From NCBI RefSeq assembly GCF_009707955.1, contig NZ_WMDQ01000008.1:186001-250000 (forward strand): a stretch of 64,000 nt of DNA, read 5' to 3'. Below are positions 42,756 to 50,186 of this stretch, one piece after another (the stretch's first letter is position 1; every line of letters starts with the position of its first letter). Both the position numbers and the translations under genes were made by a program. The DNA comes from Flavobacterium sp. LC2016-13 (lineage in GTDB: Bacteria > Bacteroidota > Bacteroidia > Flavobacteriales > Flavobacteriaceae). The notes beneath the pieces are model-generated. The model worked only from the letters and a program-made list of their open reading frames with translations, searched no databases and was not told the origin of the DNA.

Positions 42756-44369
42756 ATGGCATTATCAAAAACAAAAAAAATCATTTTATCGATTCTAATC
42801 GTATTATTAATTCTCGCAGTATTCTTATTCTGGCCCATTAATACCGATGGAACTTTAATTAAACCAGATCAAAAATTAGCCGAAGGAAAGGCAGCATTTC
42901 TCGCCCAAAAAGATACTTCAAAAGCAGAAAAAAAACCGAACATCATTATTTTGCTTGCCGATGATTTAGGGAAATATGACATCTCGCTTTATGGAGGAAA
43001 ATCGACCCCAACGCCACAAATAGATTCTTTGGCGGCTTCGGGAGTTACTTTTGCAGATGGTTATGTTTCAGCTTCAATTTGCTCGCCTTCGCGTGCGGGT
43101 TTGCTTACGGGACGTTATCAGGAACGTTTCGGACATGAATTTCAGCCTGGAGACCGATATCCAAAAAACAATTTAGAATATTATGCTTTCAAGTATTTAA
43201 TCAATACGAATAATTGGAGACTGAACGATAAAATCGAATATCCAAATGAAGCATCAATAGCCACACAAGGTTTGCCACAATCTGAAATTACTTTTGCAGA
43301 TTTAGCCAAAAAACAAGGTTACAACACGGCAATTATTGGTAAATGGCATTTGGGGCACAACAAAGGATTTTTTCCTTTAGACAGAGGTTTTGATTATCAT
43401 TATGGGTTTTATCAGGCATTTTCGCTTTACACGCCCGAAGACGATAATCCGGATATTATCAATCACCATCACAAAGATTTTACGGATAAAATGATTTGGG
43501 GAAATGGCCGTGTTGGAATTGGGCAAATCCGACGTGACACAACGATCATAAAAGACAAGAAATATCTAACCGAAACTTTTGCTGATGAAGCAGAAGCTTT
43601 TATCGATAAAAATAAAACAAAACCCTTTTTACTTTATGTTCCGTTTAATGCGCCACACACGCCATTTCAGGTTCGCAAGAAATATTACGATCGTTTCCCG
43701 AATGTAAAAGACGAAAACAAACGTGTTTATTTTGCCATGATCAGCGCTTTAGATGACGCCATTGGAAGAATTAGAGCTAAAGTTAAAAAAGAAGGTTTAG
43801 AAGAAAATACTATAATTATTTTCGCCAGTGATAATGGTGGTGCTGATTATACTTTTGCCACCACAAATGCTCCATTAAAAGGTGGAAAATTTTCACATTT
43901 TGAAGGCGGCATAAATGTTCCGTTTGCATTGTCATGGAAAGGAAAAATCAAGCCGCATACCGTTTATAAATATCCGGTAAGTACATTGGATATTTTTAGT
44001 ACGATTGCTGCCGTTACCCATTCCGGTTTACCAAAAGACCGTGTTTACGACGGTATAGATTTGATTAGTACCGTAAATAATAATACTGAAGCTCATAAAA
44101 ATTTATACTGGCGTTCCGGCGATGCAAAAGCAATTCGAAGCGGTGACTGGAAATTAATCATCAGCGGAAAAACCCATGAAGAATGGCTTTATAATTTGGC
44201 CTTAGATAAATCTGAAACTACAGATCTTGCTAAAAAAAATCCGGATAAAGTAAGCGAATTACATGTCGCTTTGCAAAATTGGGAAAAAGGTTTGGTTAAA
44301 CCTTTATGGCCAAATTTAACGCATTATGAATTTGATTTTGGTAAACAAAAATACTTCGTCGATTTGTAA
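42756..44369 (+). CDS. Sulfatase 3, membrane-anchored
   Basis: A 537-residue type I sulfatase that starts with a membrane helix (residues about 8-28, ending FLFWPINTDG) and no clear cleavage site, so it may be tethered to the inner membrane. Cys109 in ICSPSRAGLLTGR is the formylglycine site. IILLADDLGKYD and FASDNGGAD supply metal ligands, and GKWHLGHNKGFFPLDRGFD is the typical substrate-proximal motif. A YeiH-type exporter gene follows after a repeat. Substrate unknown. Confidence 0.92.
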   Translation: MALSKTKKIILSILIVLLILAVFLFWPINTDGTLIKPDQKLAEGKAAFLAQKDTSKAEKKPNIIILLADDLGKYDISLYGGKSTPTPQIDSLAASGVTFADGYVSASICSPSRAGLLTGRYQERFGHEFQPGDRYPKNNLEYYAFKYLINTNNWRLNDKIEYPNEASIATQGLPQSEITFADLAKKQGYNTAIIGKWHLGHNKGFFPLDRGFDYHYGFYQAFSLYTPEDDNPDIINHHHKDFTDKMIWGNGRVGIGQIRRDTTIIKDKKYLTETFADEAEAFIDKNKTKPFLLYVPFNAPHTPFQVRKKYYDRFPNVKDENKRVYFAMISALDDAIGRIRAKVKKEGLEENTIIIFASDNGGADYTFATTNAPLKGGKFSHFEGGINVPFALSWKGKIKPHTVYKYPVSTLDIFSTIAAVTHSGLPKDRVYDGIDLISTVNNNTEAHKNLYWRSGDAKAIRSGDWKLIISGKTHEEWLYNLALDKSETTDLAKKNPDKVSELHVALQNWEKGLVKPLWPNLTHYEFDFGKQKYFVDL

Positions 44370-44382
44370 TAGTTACAAAAGT

Positions 44383-44470
44383 CCTGCAAGGTTTTCAAAA
44401 CCTTGTAGGTCTTTCTATTTAACCTCTATCTTAATAACTAATACCTACAAGGTTTTGAAAACCTTGCAGG
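44383..44470. repeat. Nested palindrome repeat (CCTGCAAGG type)
   Basis: Same element as 38998-39086: two palindromic arms in opposite orientation around an AT-rich centre. Confidence 0.85.
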
Positions 44471-44483
44471 AAATAAACATACA

Positions 44484-45743
44484 ATGTCAACTACCTCAAA
44501 ACAATTTACCATTCACGAAGACTGGACAGTCGTAATTCTCGGATTTATAATAATCGGTATTTCTCTATTTCTATATCTTCCTGAAGTTCCCATTTTTAAA
44601 TGGTCAAACGGAAGTGATTTACTAAACGATATATTTGAATTTGGGAATGTACAAATCCTCCTTATTCAATTTTTATATCTTATTTCCATAGGAACTTTCG
44701 GTACTTTTTTAATTGGAAAATCGGTTAAAAACTTTCTAATCGTTTTTCCCATAGTTTATATCTTAACCGTAATTGCATTAATAATTGCAGGAAATACAAC
44801 TGTAAAAGCAATCAACTTAGAAGCCGTAATTTTTAGTTTGATTATCGGTTTGGCAATTGGTAATTTTTTCAAACTTCCCGAATGGTTTAAATCAGCACTT
44901 TCAACAGAAGTATTTGTAAAAATTGGATTAGTTTTACTAGGAACAAGTGTCATTTTCTCCGATATTTTAAAAGCAGGTTCATTAGGATTAATTCAGGCTT
45001 TAATTGTCGTTTTATCGGTTTGGTATTTTGCTTTTTGGCTTTGCCGAAAATTAAAAGTCGACGATGAATTAACCATGATGATTTCGAGTGCTGTTTCTAT
45101 TTGCGGCGTTTCTGCAGCAATTGCAACTTCCGGAGCGATAAAAGGCGATTCAAAAAAACTTTCTTATGTTATTTCGATCGTTTTGGTAACCGCAATTCCG
45201 ATGATGATTTTTATGCCGATGATTGCCAAATACTTCAACTTTCCCGAAGAAGTAACCGGAGCATGGCTTGGTGGAAGTATTGATACCTCCGGAGCCGTTG
45301 TTGCATCCGGAACTTTGGTTGGAGAAACCGCATTGAAAATTAGTACAATTGTAAAGTTTTCACAGAATGTATTGCTAGGTTTAGCTGCTTTCGCAATTTC
45401 TGTTTATTGGACATATACCCACAATAAATCGGCTGAAGTTGCGGCATCAAAACCTACGTTAAGCGTAATTTGGGAGCGTTTCCCAAAGTTTGTAATTGGT
45501 TTTATTCTTGCTTCTTTAGTTTTTTCTTTCCTGCTTACTGCTGACGTTCGAGATAGTGTAAAAGACAGTTTAAAAAACCTTCAGGGAATTTGGTTTGCTC
45601 TTGCTTTTACAAGTATTGGTTTAGAAACTAATTTTAAAGATTTACTTCAAAATAATAGCAGAAAACCTTTGTATGCCTTTTTAATTGCGCAATTATTTAA
45701 TGTAATTGTTACTTTGATTATTGCTTTTATATTATTTAAGTAA
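44484..45743 (+). CDS. YeiH-type putative sulfate exporter
   Basis: A 419-residue integral membrane protein with about ten helices of the YeiH/UPF0324 family (VFVKIGLVLLGTSVIFSDILKAGSLGL, VSICGVSAAIATSGAIKG, GGSIDTSGAVVASGTLVGE). Members are annotated as putative sulfate exporters. The gene sits between sulfatases 3 and 4, so it may relieve excess sulfate or sulfite released from the substrate. Direction and substrate are inferred from family naming and position, not shown. Confidence 0.85.
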   Translation: MSTTSKQFTIHEDWTVVILGFIIIGISLFLYLPEVPIFKWSNGSDLLNDIFEFGNVQILLIQFLYLISIGTFGTFLIGKSVKNFLIVFPIVYILTVIALIIAGNTTVKAINLEAVIFSLIIGLAIGNFFKLPEWFKSALSTEVFVKIGLVLLGTSVIFSDILKAGSLGLIQALIVVLSVWYFAFWLCRKLKVDDELTMMISSAVSICGVSAAIATSGAIKGDSKKLSYVISIVLVTAIPMMIFMPMIAKYFNFPEEVTGAWLGGSIDTSGAVVASGTLVGETALKISTIVKFSQNVLLGLAAFAISVYWTYTHNKSAEVAASKPTLSVIWERFPKFVIGFILASLVFSFLLTADVRDSVKDSLKNLQGIWFALAFTSIGLETNFKDLLQNNSRKPLYAFLIAQLFNVIVTLIIAFILFK

Positions 45744-45806
45744 TTTAATAAGAGTAACATTATTTTACCGCAAAGAGCGCAAAGTTCGCTAAGGATTTCC
45801 TCAAAG

Positions 45807-45926
45807 TGTGTCATTTCGAGGAACGAGAAATCACATAAAGTTAAGCACGTCCTGAATTGAGTTATAGGATGTGATTTAAAGTTCGTTGCTCTCTGAATGT
45901 GATTTCTCGTTCCTCGAAATGACACA
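45807..45926. repeat. REP-like inverted repeat, GTCATTTCGAGGAACGAGA type
   Basis: About 30-bp terminal arms are exact or near-exact reverse complements, from TGTGTCATTTCGAGG to CCTCGAAATGACACA. This is a variant of the 42620 family and lies between the YeiH gene and the second Cys leader. Confidence 0.88.
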
Positions 45927-46019
45927 ACTTTATCGTTGATTTTCATCCTTCATAAACAACTCATATACAATAATTTAAAATCAATAATATCAATTATTTC
46001 AAAAATAATTAAAGATAAA

Positions 46020-46050
46020 TTTGGATATTACAATATTAAATATAACTTTA
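46020..46050 (+). promoter_or_regulatory. Promoter of the sulfatase 4-cysK leader
   Basis: TTTGG (46020-46024) and TAACTTTA (46043-46050) are 19 bp apart, as in the promoter at 30151-30181. The start region TCTATAGAATTAGTAGAG (46051-46068) differs by one base from 30182-30199. Confidence 0.68.
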
Positions 46051-46092
46051 TCTATAGAATTAGTAGAGTTTAAAAATATAAATAACTACATT

Positions 46093-46179
46093 TTGAAAGC
46101 AACAGAGAACAAACCGCATTACATTCTTTCTGAAAAATACACTTATAGCAACTTTTGTTATATGTGCAGCTGTTGTTAA
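46093..46179 (+). CDS. Cysteine-rich leader peptide, copy 2
   Basis: A 28-codon ORF from TTG 46093, paralogous to 30236-30325. It ends SNFCYMCSCC, with four Cys in the last seven codons. The alignment with copy 1 has no frameshift and one missing Cys codon; SNFCYMC is unchanged. Bases 46100-46105 (CAACAG) can pair with 46170-46175 (CTGTTG) in the Cys codons. It precedes sulfatase 4 and cysK, which supports cysteine-responsive control. Confidence 0.68.
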   Translation: MKATENKPHYILSEKYTYSNFCYMCSCC

Positions 46180-46376
46180 TTCTCAAAAAATATGTTCGCT
46201 TAGATTCGACTTAAACTTAGAATCGAAAAATAGAAATCGAACAATACTTATCCCTAACTTTATTCAACTTTAAATATCAATTTTGATGCTTCTGGCCTCA
46301 AAAGATATTACGTTATAACTATAAATCAAAAATGAAAAATGAAGACGACACATTAAACTTCTTTTTGATTATAAAA

Positions 46377-46427
46377 GGTCATTTCTGCGGCAACGAAAAT
46401 GACCTGATTTAAAGAACATTTATCACT
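46377..46427 (+). promoter_or_regulatory. Conserved leader hairpin and 19-nt element, copy 2
   Basis: GGTCATTT (46377-46384) pairs with AAATGACC (46397-46404). The stem bases differ from copy 1 at 30556 in a way that keeps pairing (GCC/GGC versus GGTC/GACC), while the TGCGGCAAC loop and the 19-nt element after it are unchanged. This is evidence for selection on the RNA fold. Confidence 0.6.
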
Positions 46428-46465
46428 TAAACAACAAAAAAACAATTAACAAAAGCATCATTACA

Positions 46466-48121
46466 ATGTACAATACCACAACAAAACTCTTCTTTTCCCT
46501 TCTCTTAACCGGAACATTTAGTGCTGTATCTAATGCACAAACATCATCAGCAAAACCAAACATTATTTTAATTATGGTTGATGATATGGGCTATTCTGAT
46601 TTAGGAAATTATGGTTCTGAAATTAAAACGCCGAATCTGGACAAATTAGCTTCTGAAGGTTTGCGCCTTCGTGAATTTTACAATAACTCGATTTGTGCAC
46701 CAACAAGAGCTTCCCTCCTAACCGGACAATATCAACATAAAGCCGGAGTTGGTTTTTTTGATGTTAATTTAGGTTTGCCTGCTTATCAGGGATATTTAAA
46801 TAAAGAATCTTTGACTTTAGGTGAAGTTTTTCGTTCTGGCGGTTACAGTACACTTTTATCAGGAAAATGGCACGTAGGTTCTGAAGATCAGGCGCAATGG
46901 CCAAACCAAAGAGGTTTTGATAAGTTTTACGGCATCTTAAAAGGCGCTTCGAATTATTTTGATACCAAACCTTTGCCTTTCGGAAAAACGCCATATCCGG
47001 TAAAATTAATTCGTAATAACGAAGAACTGCATCCAAAAGATGATTCATATTATTTTACAGATGAAATTGGGAATAATGCGGTGACTTTCTTAGACGAACA
47101 AAACAAAGAAAACAAACCTTTCTTTTTATATTTAGCGTTTACCGCGCCGCACTGGCCATTACAGGCAAAACCGGTTGACATTGCAAAATACAGAGGAAAA
47201 TTTGATGAAGGCTGGGATGTTTTAAGAGAAAAAAGAATTGCTAAACTAAAAGCAAATGGCATTTTAACTGCCGATCAAACAATTTCTCCAAGAGATCCTG
47301 AAGTTCCGGAATGGAGTAAATTAACCTATGACGAAAAACAATTCTGGAAAGCAAAAATGGAAGTTTATGCCGCAATGGTCGATAATATGGATCAGAATGT
47401 GGGTAAAGTTCTGGAGAAAATAAAAGCGCTAAAGAAAGATAAAAACACCTTGATTATTTTCATTTCAGACAATGGCGCTCAAGGCGGATTTAATACTTAT
47501 AATCCGTTAGGAAGAGGTTTGGTTCGAAATGATGGACCTGTAGGAACATCCGGATCATTTGATTATCAGGAACAAAACTGGGCATATTTATCGAATACTC
47601 CATTACAGCAATATAAAAATAATATGCACGAAGGCGGATTCAGTTCTCCTTTTATTGCGTGGTTTCCATCAAAAATAAAAGCCGGAAGAATTGATAAAGG
47701 AACCGGACATATCATTGACCTCGCTCCTACTTTTTATGAATTGGCAGGAATTGAATATCCTAAAAATTATAACGGTATAAACACTAATCCGCTACCGGGA
47801 AAAAGTTTATTACCCGTTTTATTTGATAATGTTTCGACTGTTGACAGAGGCGCTCCGTTATTTTGGGAAAGAGCAGGAAACAGAGCAGTTCGCGATGGAA
47901 AATGGAAGTTAGTCTCAATTTATCCGTCGTATGAATGGGAACTTTATAATATCGAAACGGACCGAGGTGAAACGACGAATGTCGCACAACAAAATATTGC
48001 AGTTGTAAACAAACTTTCTGCTTCTTATTTTGAATGGGCTGACCAAACCGGAGTTGTAGAATACAGTAAATTTAAATTAAAACCAGAGACAATGCCGGGC
48101 GGCGCTGCTCTAAAGAAATAG
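46466..48121 (+). CDS. Sulfatase 4
   Basis: A 551-residue secreted sulfatase (signal peptide ending SNAQT). Cys77 in ICAPTRASLLTGQ is the formylglycine site. ILIMVDDMGYSDLG and FISDNGAQGG hold the metal ligands, SGKWHVGSEDQ is the typical His motif and the C-terminal WELYNIETDRGE is conserved. It is closest in layout to sulfatase 1. Its mRNA starts with the second Cys leader, and cysK follows after 55 bp, so sulfate release and cysteine synthesis are probably in one transcript. Confidence 0.93.
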   Translation: MYNTTTKLFFSLLLTGTFSAVSNAQTSSAKPNIILIMVDDMGYSDLGNYGSEIKTPNLDKLASEGLRLREFYNNSICAPTRASLLTGQYQHKAGVGFFDVNLGLPAYQGYLNKESLTLGEVFRSGGYSTLLSGKWHVGSEDQAQWPNQRGFDKFYGILKGASNYFDTKPLPFGKTPYPVKLIRNNEELHPKDDSYYFTDEIGNNAVTFLDEQNKENKPFFLYLAFTAPHWPLQAKPVDIAKYRGKFDEGWDVLREKRIAKLKANGILTADQTISPRDPEVPEWSKLTYDEKQFWKAKMEVYAAMVDNMDQNVGKVLEKIKALKKDKNTLIIFISDNGAQGGFNTYNPLGRGLVRNDGPVGTSGSFDYQEQNWAYLSNTPLQQYKNNMHEGGFSSPFIAWFPSKIKAGRIDKGTGHIIDLAPTFYELAGIEYPKNYNGINTNPLPGKSLLPVLFDNVSTVDRGAPLFWERAGNRAVRDGKWKLVSIYPSYEWELYNIETDRGETTNVAQQNIAVVNKLSASYFEWADQTGVVEYSKFKLKPETMPGGAALKK

Positions 48122-48176
48122 ACACATTTCTTATTATAGAAAACATACCAAAACCAAAATATCAAAAATATCAACC

Positions 48177-49097
48177 ATGAAATACCAAAACATTTTAGAA
48201 ACAATTGGAAATACGCCTCACATTAAACTAAACAAGCTTTTTAAATCGCATGAGGTTTGGATTAAACTTGAAAAGTCAAATCCCGGATCGAGTATCAAAG
48301 ACCGAATTGCGTTGGCAATGATTGAAGACGCAGAGAAAAAAGGACTTTTAAATCCTGATTCGATTATTATCGAACCAACATCAGGAAATACCGGAATTGG
48401 GCTTTCGTTAGTAGCTGCTGTAAAAGGTTATAAAGTTATTATTGTGATGCCGGAATCGATGAGTGTAGAACGCAGAAAAATAATCGAAGCTTATGGCGCT
48501 GAATATGTTTTGACTCCGAGAGAAAAAGGAACTTCAGGTGCGGTTGAAAAAGCGAAAGAATTAGCATCAACGATTAAAAATTCTTTTCTGCCTTCACAAT
48601 TTACAAATCCCGCCAATGTTGAAGTTCACGAAAGAACTACGGCACAGGAAATTCTGGCCGATTTTCCGGATGGAATAGATTATCTAATTACAGGAGTTGG
48701 AACCGGAGGACATATTACGGGTGTTTCTAAAATATTAAAACAACATTTTCCGAATCTAAAAACCATTGCTGTTGAACCGGCATTATCGCCTGTTTTAAGC
48801 GGAGGTATTGCGGCTCCGCATCCTTTGCAGGGAATTGGCGCAGGATTTATTCCCGAAGTTTTTAATCGAGAATATGTGGATGAAATTATCACCGTTGAAA
48901 AAAATGATGCTTTTAATTTTGCCAAAAAGTTAACGCAGGAAGAAGGAATTTTTGGTGGAGTTTCAACAGGAGCTGCTCTAGCCGGTGTTGCAAAAAGCCT
49001 GAAAAATATTCCTGAAGATGCCGTAATTCTGACGTTTAATTACGATACAGGAGAAAGATATCTTTCTGTTGAAGAATTATTTGGATTCTTTTCATGA
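48177..49097 (+). CDS. cysK: Cysteine synthase (O-acetylserine sulfhydrylase)
   Basis: A 306-residue PLP enzyme making cysteine from O-acetylserine and sulfide. The PLP lysine lies in PGSSIKDRIA; the substrate loop is PTSGNTGIGL; the phosphate-binding loop is GVGTGGHITG. The 5' position downstream of sulfatase 4 and a Cys leader and upstream of the sulfur-storing encapsulin ties it to sulfur assimilation. It resembles CysK more than CysM. About 165 bp separates it from the encapsulin gene. Confidence 0.94.
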   Translation: MKYQNILETIGNTPHIKLNKLFKSHEVWIKLEKSNPGSSIKDRIALAMIEDAEKKGLLNPDSIIIEPTSGNTGIGLSLVAAVKGYKVIIVMPESMSVERRKIIEAYGAEYVLTPREKGTSGAVEKAKELASTIKNSFLPSQFTNPANVEVHERTTAQEILADFPDGIDYLITGVGTGGHITGVSKILKQHFPNLKTIAVEPALSPVLSGGIAAPHPLQGIGAGFIPEVFNREYVDEIITVEKNDAFNFAKKLTQEEGIFGGVSTGAALAGVAKSLKNIPEDAVILTFNYDTGERYLSVEELFGFFS

Positions 49098-49151
49098 TTT
49101 GATATTCAACAATTTAAAAATTTTATAAAGTAAATTAAACATCAATTATCG

Positions 49152-49181
49152 TTGAACATCTTTATTTTTAACATAATTTTA
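49152..49181 (+). promoter_or_regulatory. Candidate promoter of the encapsulin operon
   Basis: TTG (49152-49154) and TAATTTTA (49174-49181) are 19 bp apart, the same spacing as the two sulfur-leader promoters. The TTTATAGAGAG that follows is only loosely like the shared start motif. No Cys-rich mini-ORF is visible before the encapsulin gene. Confidence 0.45.
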
Positions 49182-49262
49182 TTTATAGAGAGAAAATCTA
49201 ATTTTCAAGTGAAATCTCTAGAATAAACGAACAGAATATAGTAACCAAAAAACCTTAAAACT

Positions 49263-50186
49263 ATGGCAGAATCAAAACAACAACAGACCGCATTAGGCGA
49301 TGTTGCAGCAAGACAGTTAGCAATTGCAACACGTACTGTTCCACAAATAGGCACAACAAGCCCTCGCTGGCTAACGCATCTTTTGCATTGGACACCAGTA
49401 GAATCGGGTGTATTTCGTTTGAATAAAGTTAAGGACGGAAGCCACATTGAAGTAGATTGTTCTGCCAGAGATGAAAGAGTTTTGCCCAATACTTTTGTCG
49501 ATTATATCGAAAATCCAAGAGAATATAATCTTGCCGCAGTACAAACTATTGTTGAAGTGCATACGCGAGTTTCTGATTTATACAGCAAACCTTATAATCA
49601 AATTTCAGAACAACTTCGTTTGGCAATTGAAACGATTAAAGAACGTCAGGAAAGCGAATTGATCAATAATAAAGACTATGGTTTATTGAGCAATGTTGCG
49701 CCTTCGCAAATTATAAAAACCAGAACTGGTGCGCCAACTCCTGATGATTTAGACGAGTTATTGACAAAAGTCTGGAAAGAACCTGGATTTTTCTTATTAC
49801 ATCCGTTAGCGATTGCAGCTTTTGGTCGTGAATGTACACGTCGTGGTGTTCCGCCTCCAACAATTTCATTATTCGGATCTCAATTTTTAACATGGAGAGG
49901 AATTCCACTTATTCCATCAGACAAATTGCCTATTAAAGACGGAAAATCTAAAATCATTTTATTGCGTACAGGCGAAAGTCGTCAGGGCGTTATCGGACTT
50001 ATTCAACCTGGTTTGCAAGGAGAACAATCTCCTGGATTATCAGTTCGTTTTATGGGTATTAACGAAAAAGCAATTGCTTCATATTTAGTATCACTTTATT
50101 GTTCACTGGCTGTTTTGGTTGATGATGCAATTGCCGTTTTAGAAGACGTAGAAATAGGAAAGTATCATGAGTACAAATATTTATAA
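49263..50186 (+). CDS. srpI: Family 2A encapsulin shell protein (SrpI-like)
   Basis: A 307-residue protein of the HK97-fold encapsulin family 2A, which forms an icosahedral shell. Recognisable parts are the N-terminal ALGDVAARQLAIATRTVPQ, PRWLTHLLHWTPVESGVFRLNKV, the middle DELLTKVWKEPGFFLLHPLAIAAFGRE, and SLFGSQFLTWRGIPLIPSDK near the E-loop/A-domain. Homologues (cyanobacterial SrpI) enclose a cysteine desulfurase and store sulfur. The stop overlaps the desulfurase start by 20 bp, which fixes the pair as shell and cargo. The upstream gene is cysK. Confidence 0.92.
   Translation: MAESKQQQTALGDVAARQLAIATRTVPQIGTTSPRWLTHLLHWTPVESGVFRLNKVKDGSHIEVDCSARDERVLPNTFVDYIENPREYNLAAVQTIVEVHTRVSDLYSKPYNQISEQLRLAIETIKERQESELINNKDYGLLSNVAPSQIIKTRTGAPTPDDLDELLTKVWKEPGFFLLHPLAIAAFGRECTRRGVPPPTISLFGSQFLTWRGIPLIPSDKLPIKDGKSKIILLRTGESRQGVIGLIQPGLQGEQSPGLSVRFMGINEKAIASYLVSLYCSLAVLVDDAIAVLEDVEIGKYHEYKYL

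Noticed and set aside
46332..46410. ORF beginning MKNEDDTLNFF as the counterpart of MKNMQTCCCK
   Set aside because: It shares only the MKN start and has a single Cys inside the hairpin; it runs through the stem and lacks coding support.
49098..49262. Search for a Cys leader before the encapsulin gene
   Set aside because: A promoter-like pair is present but no Cys-rich ORF or conserved hairpin.
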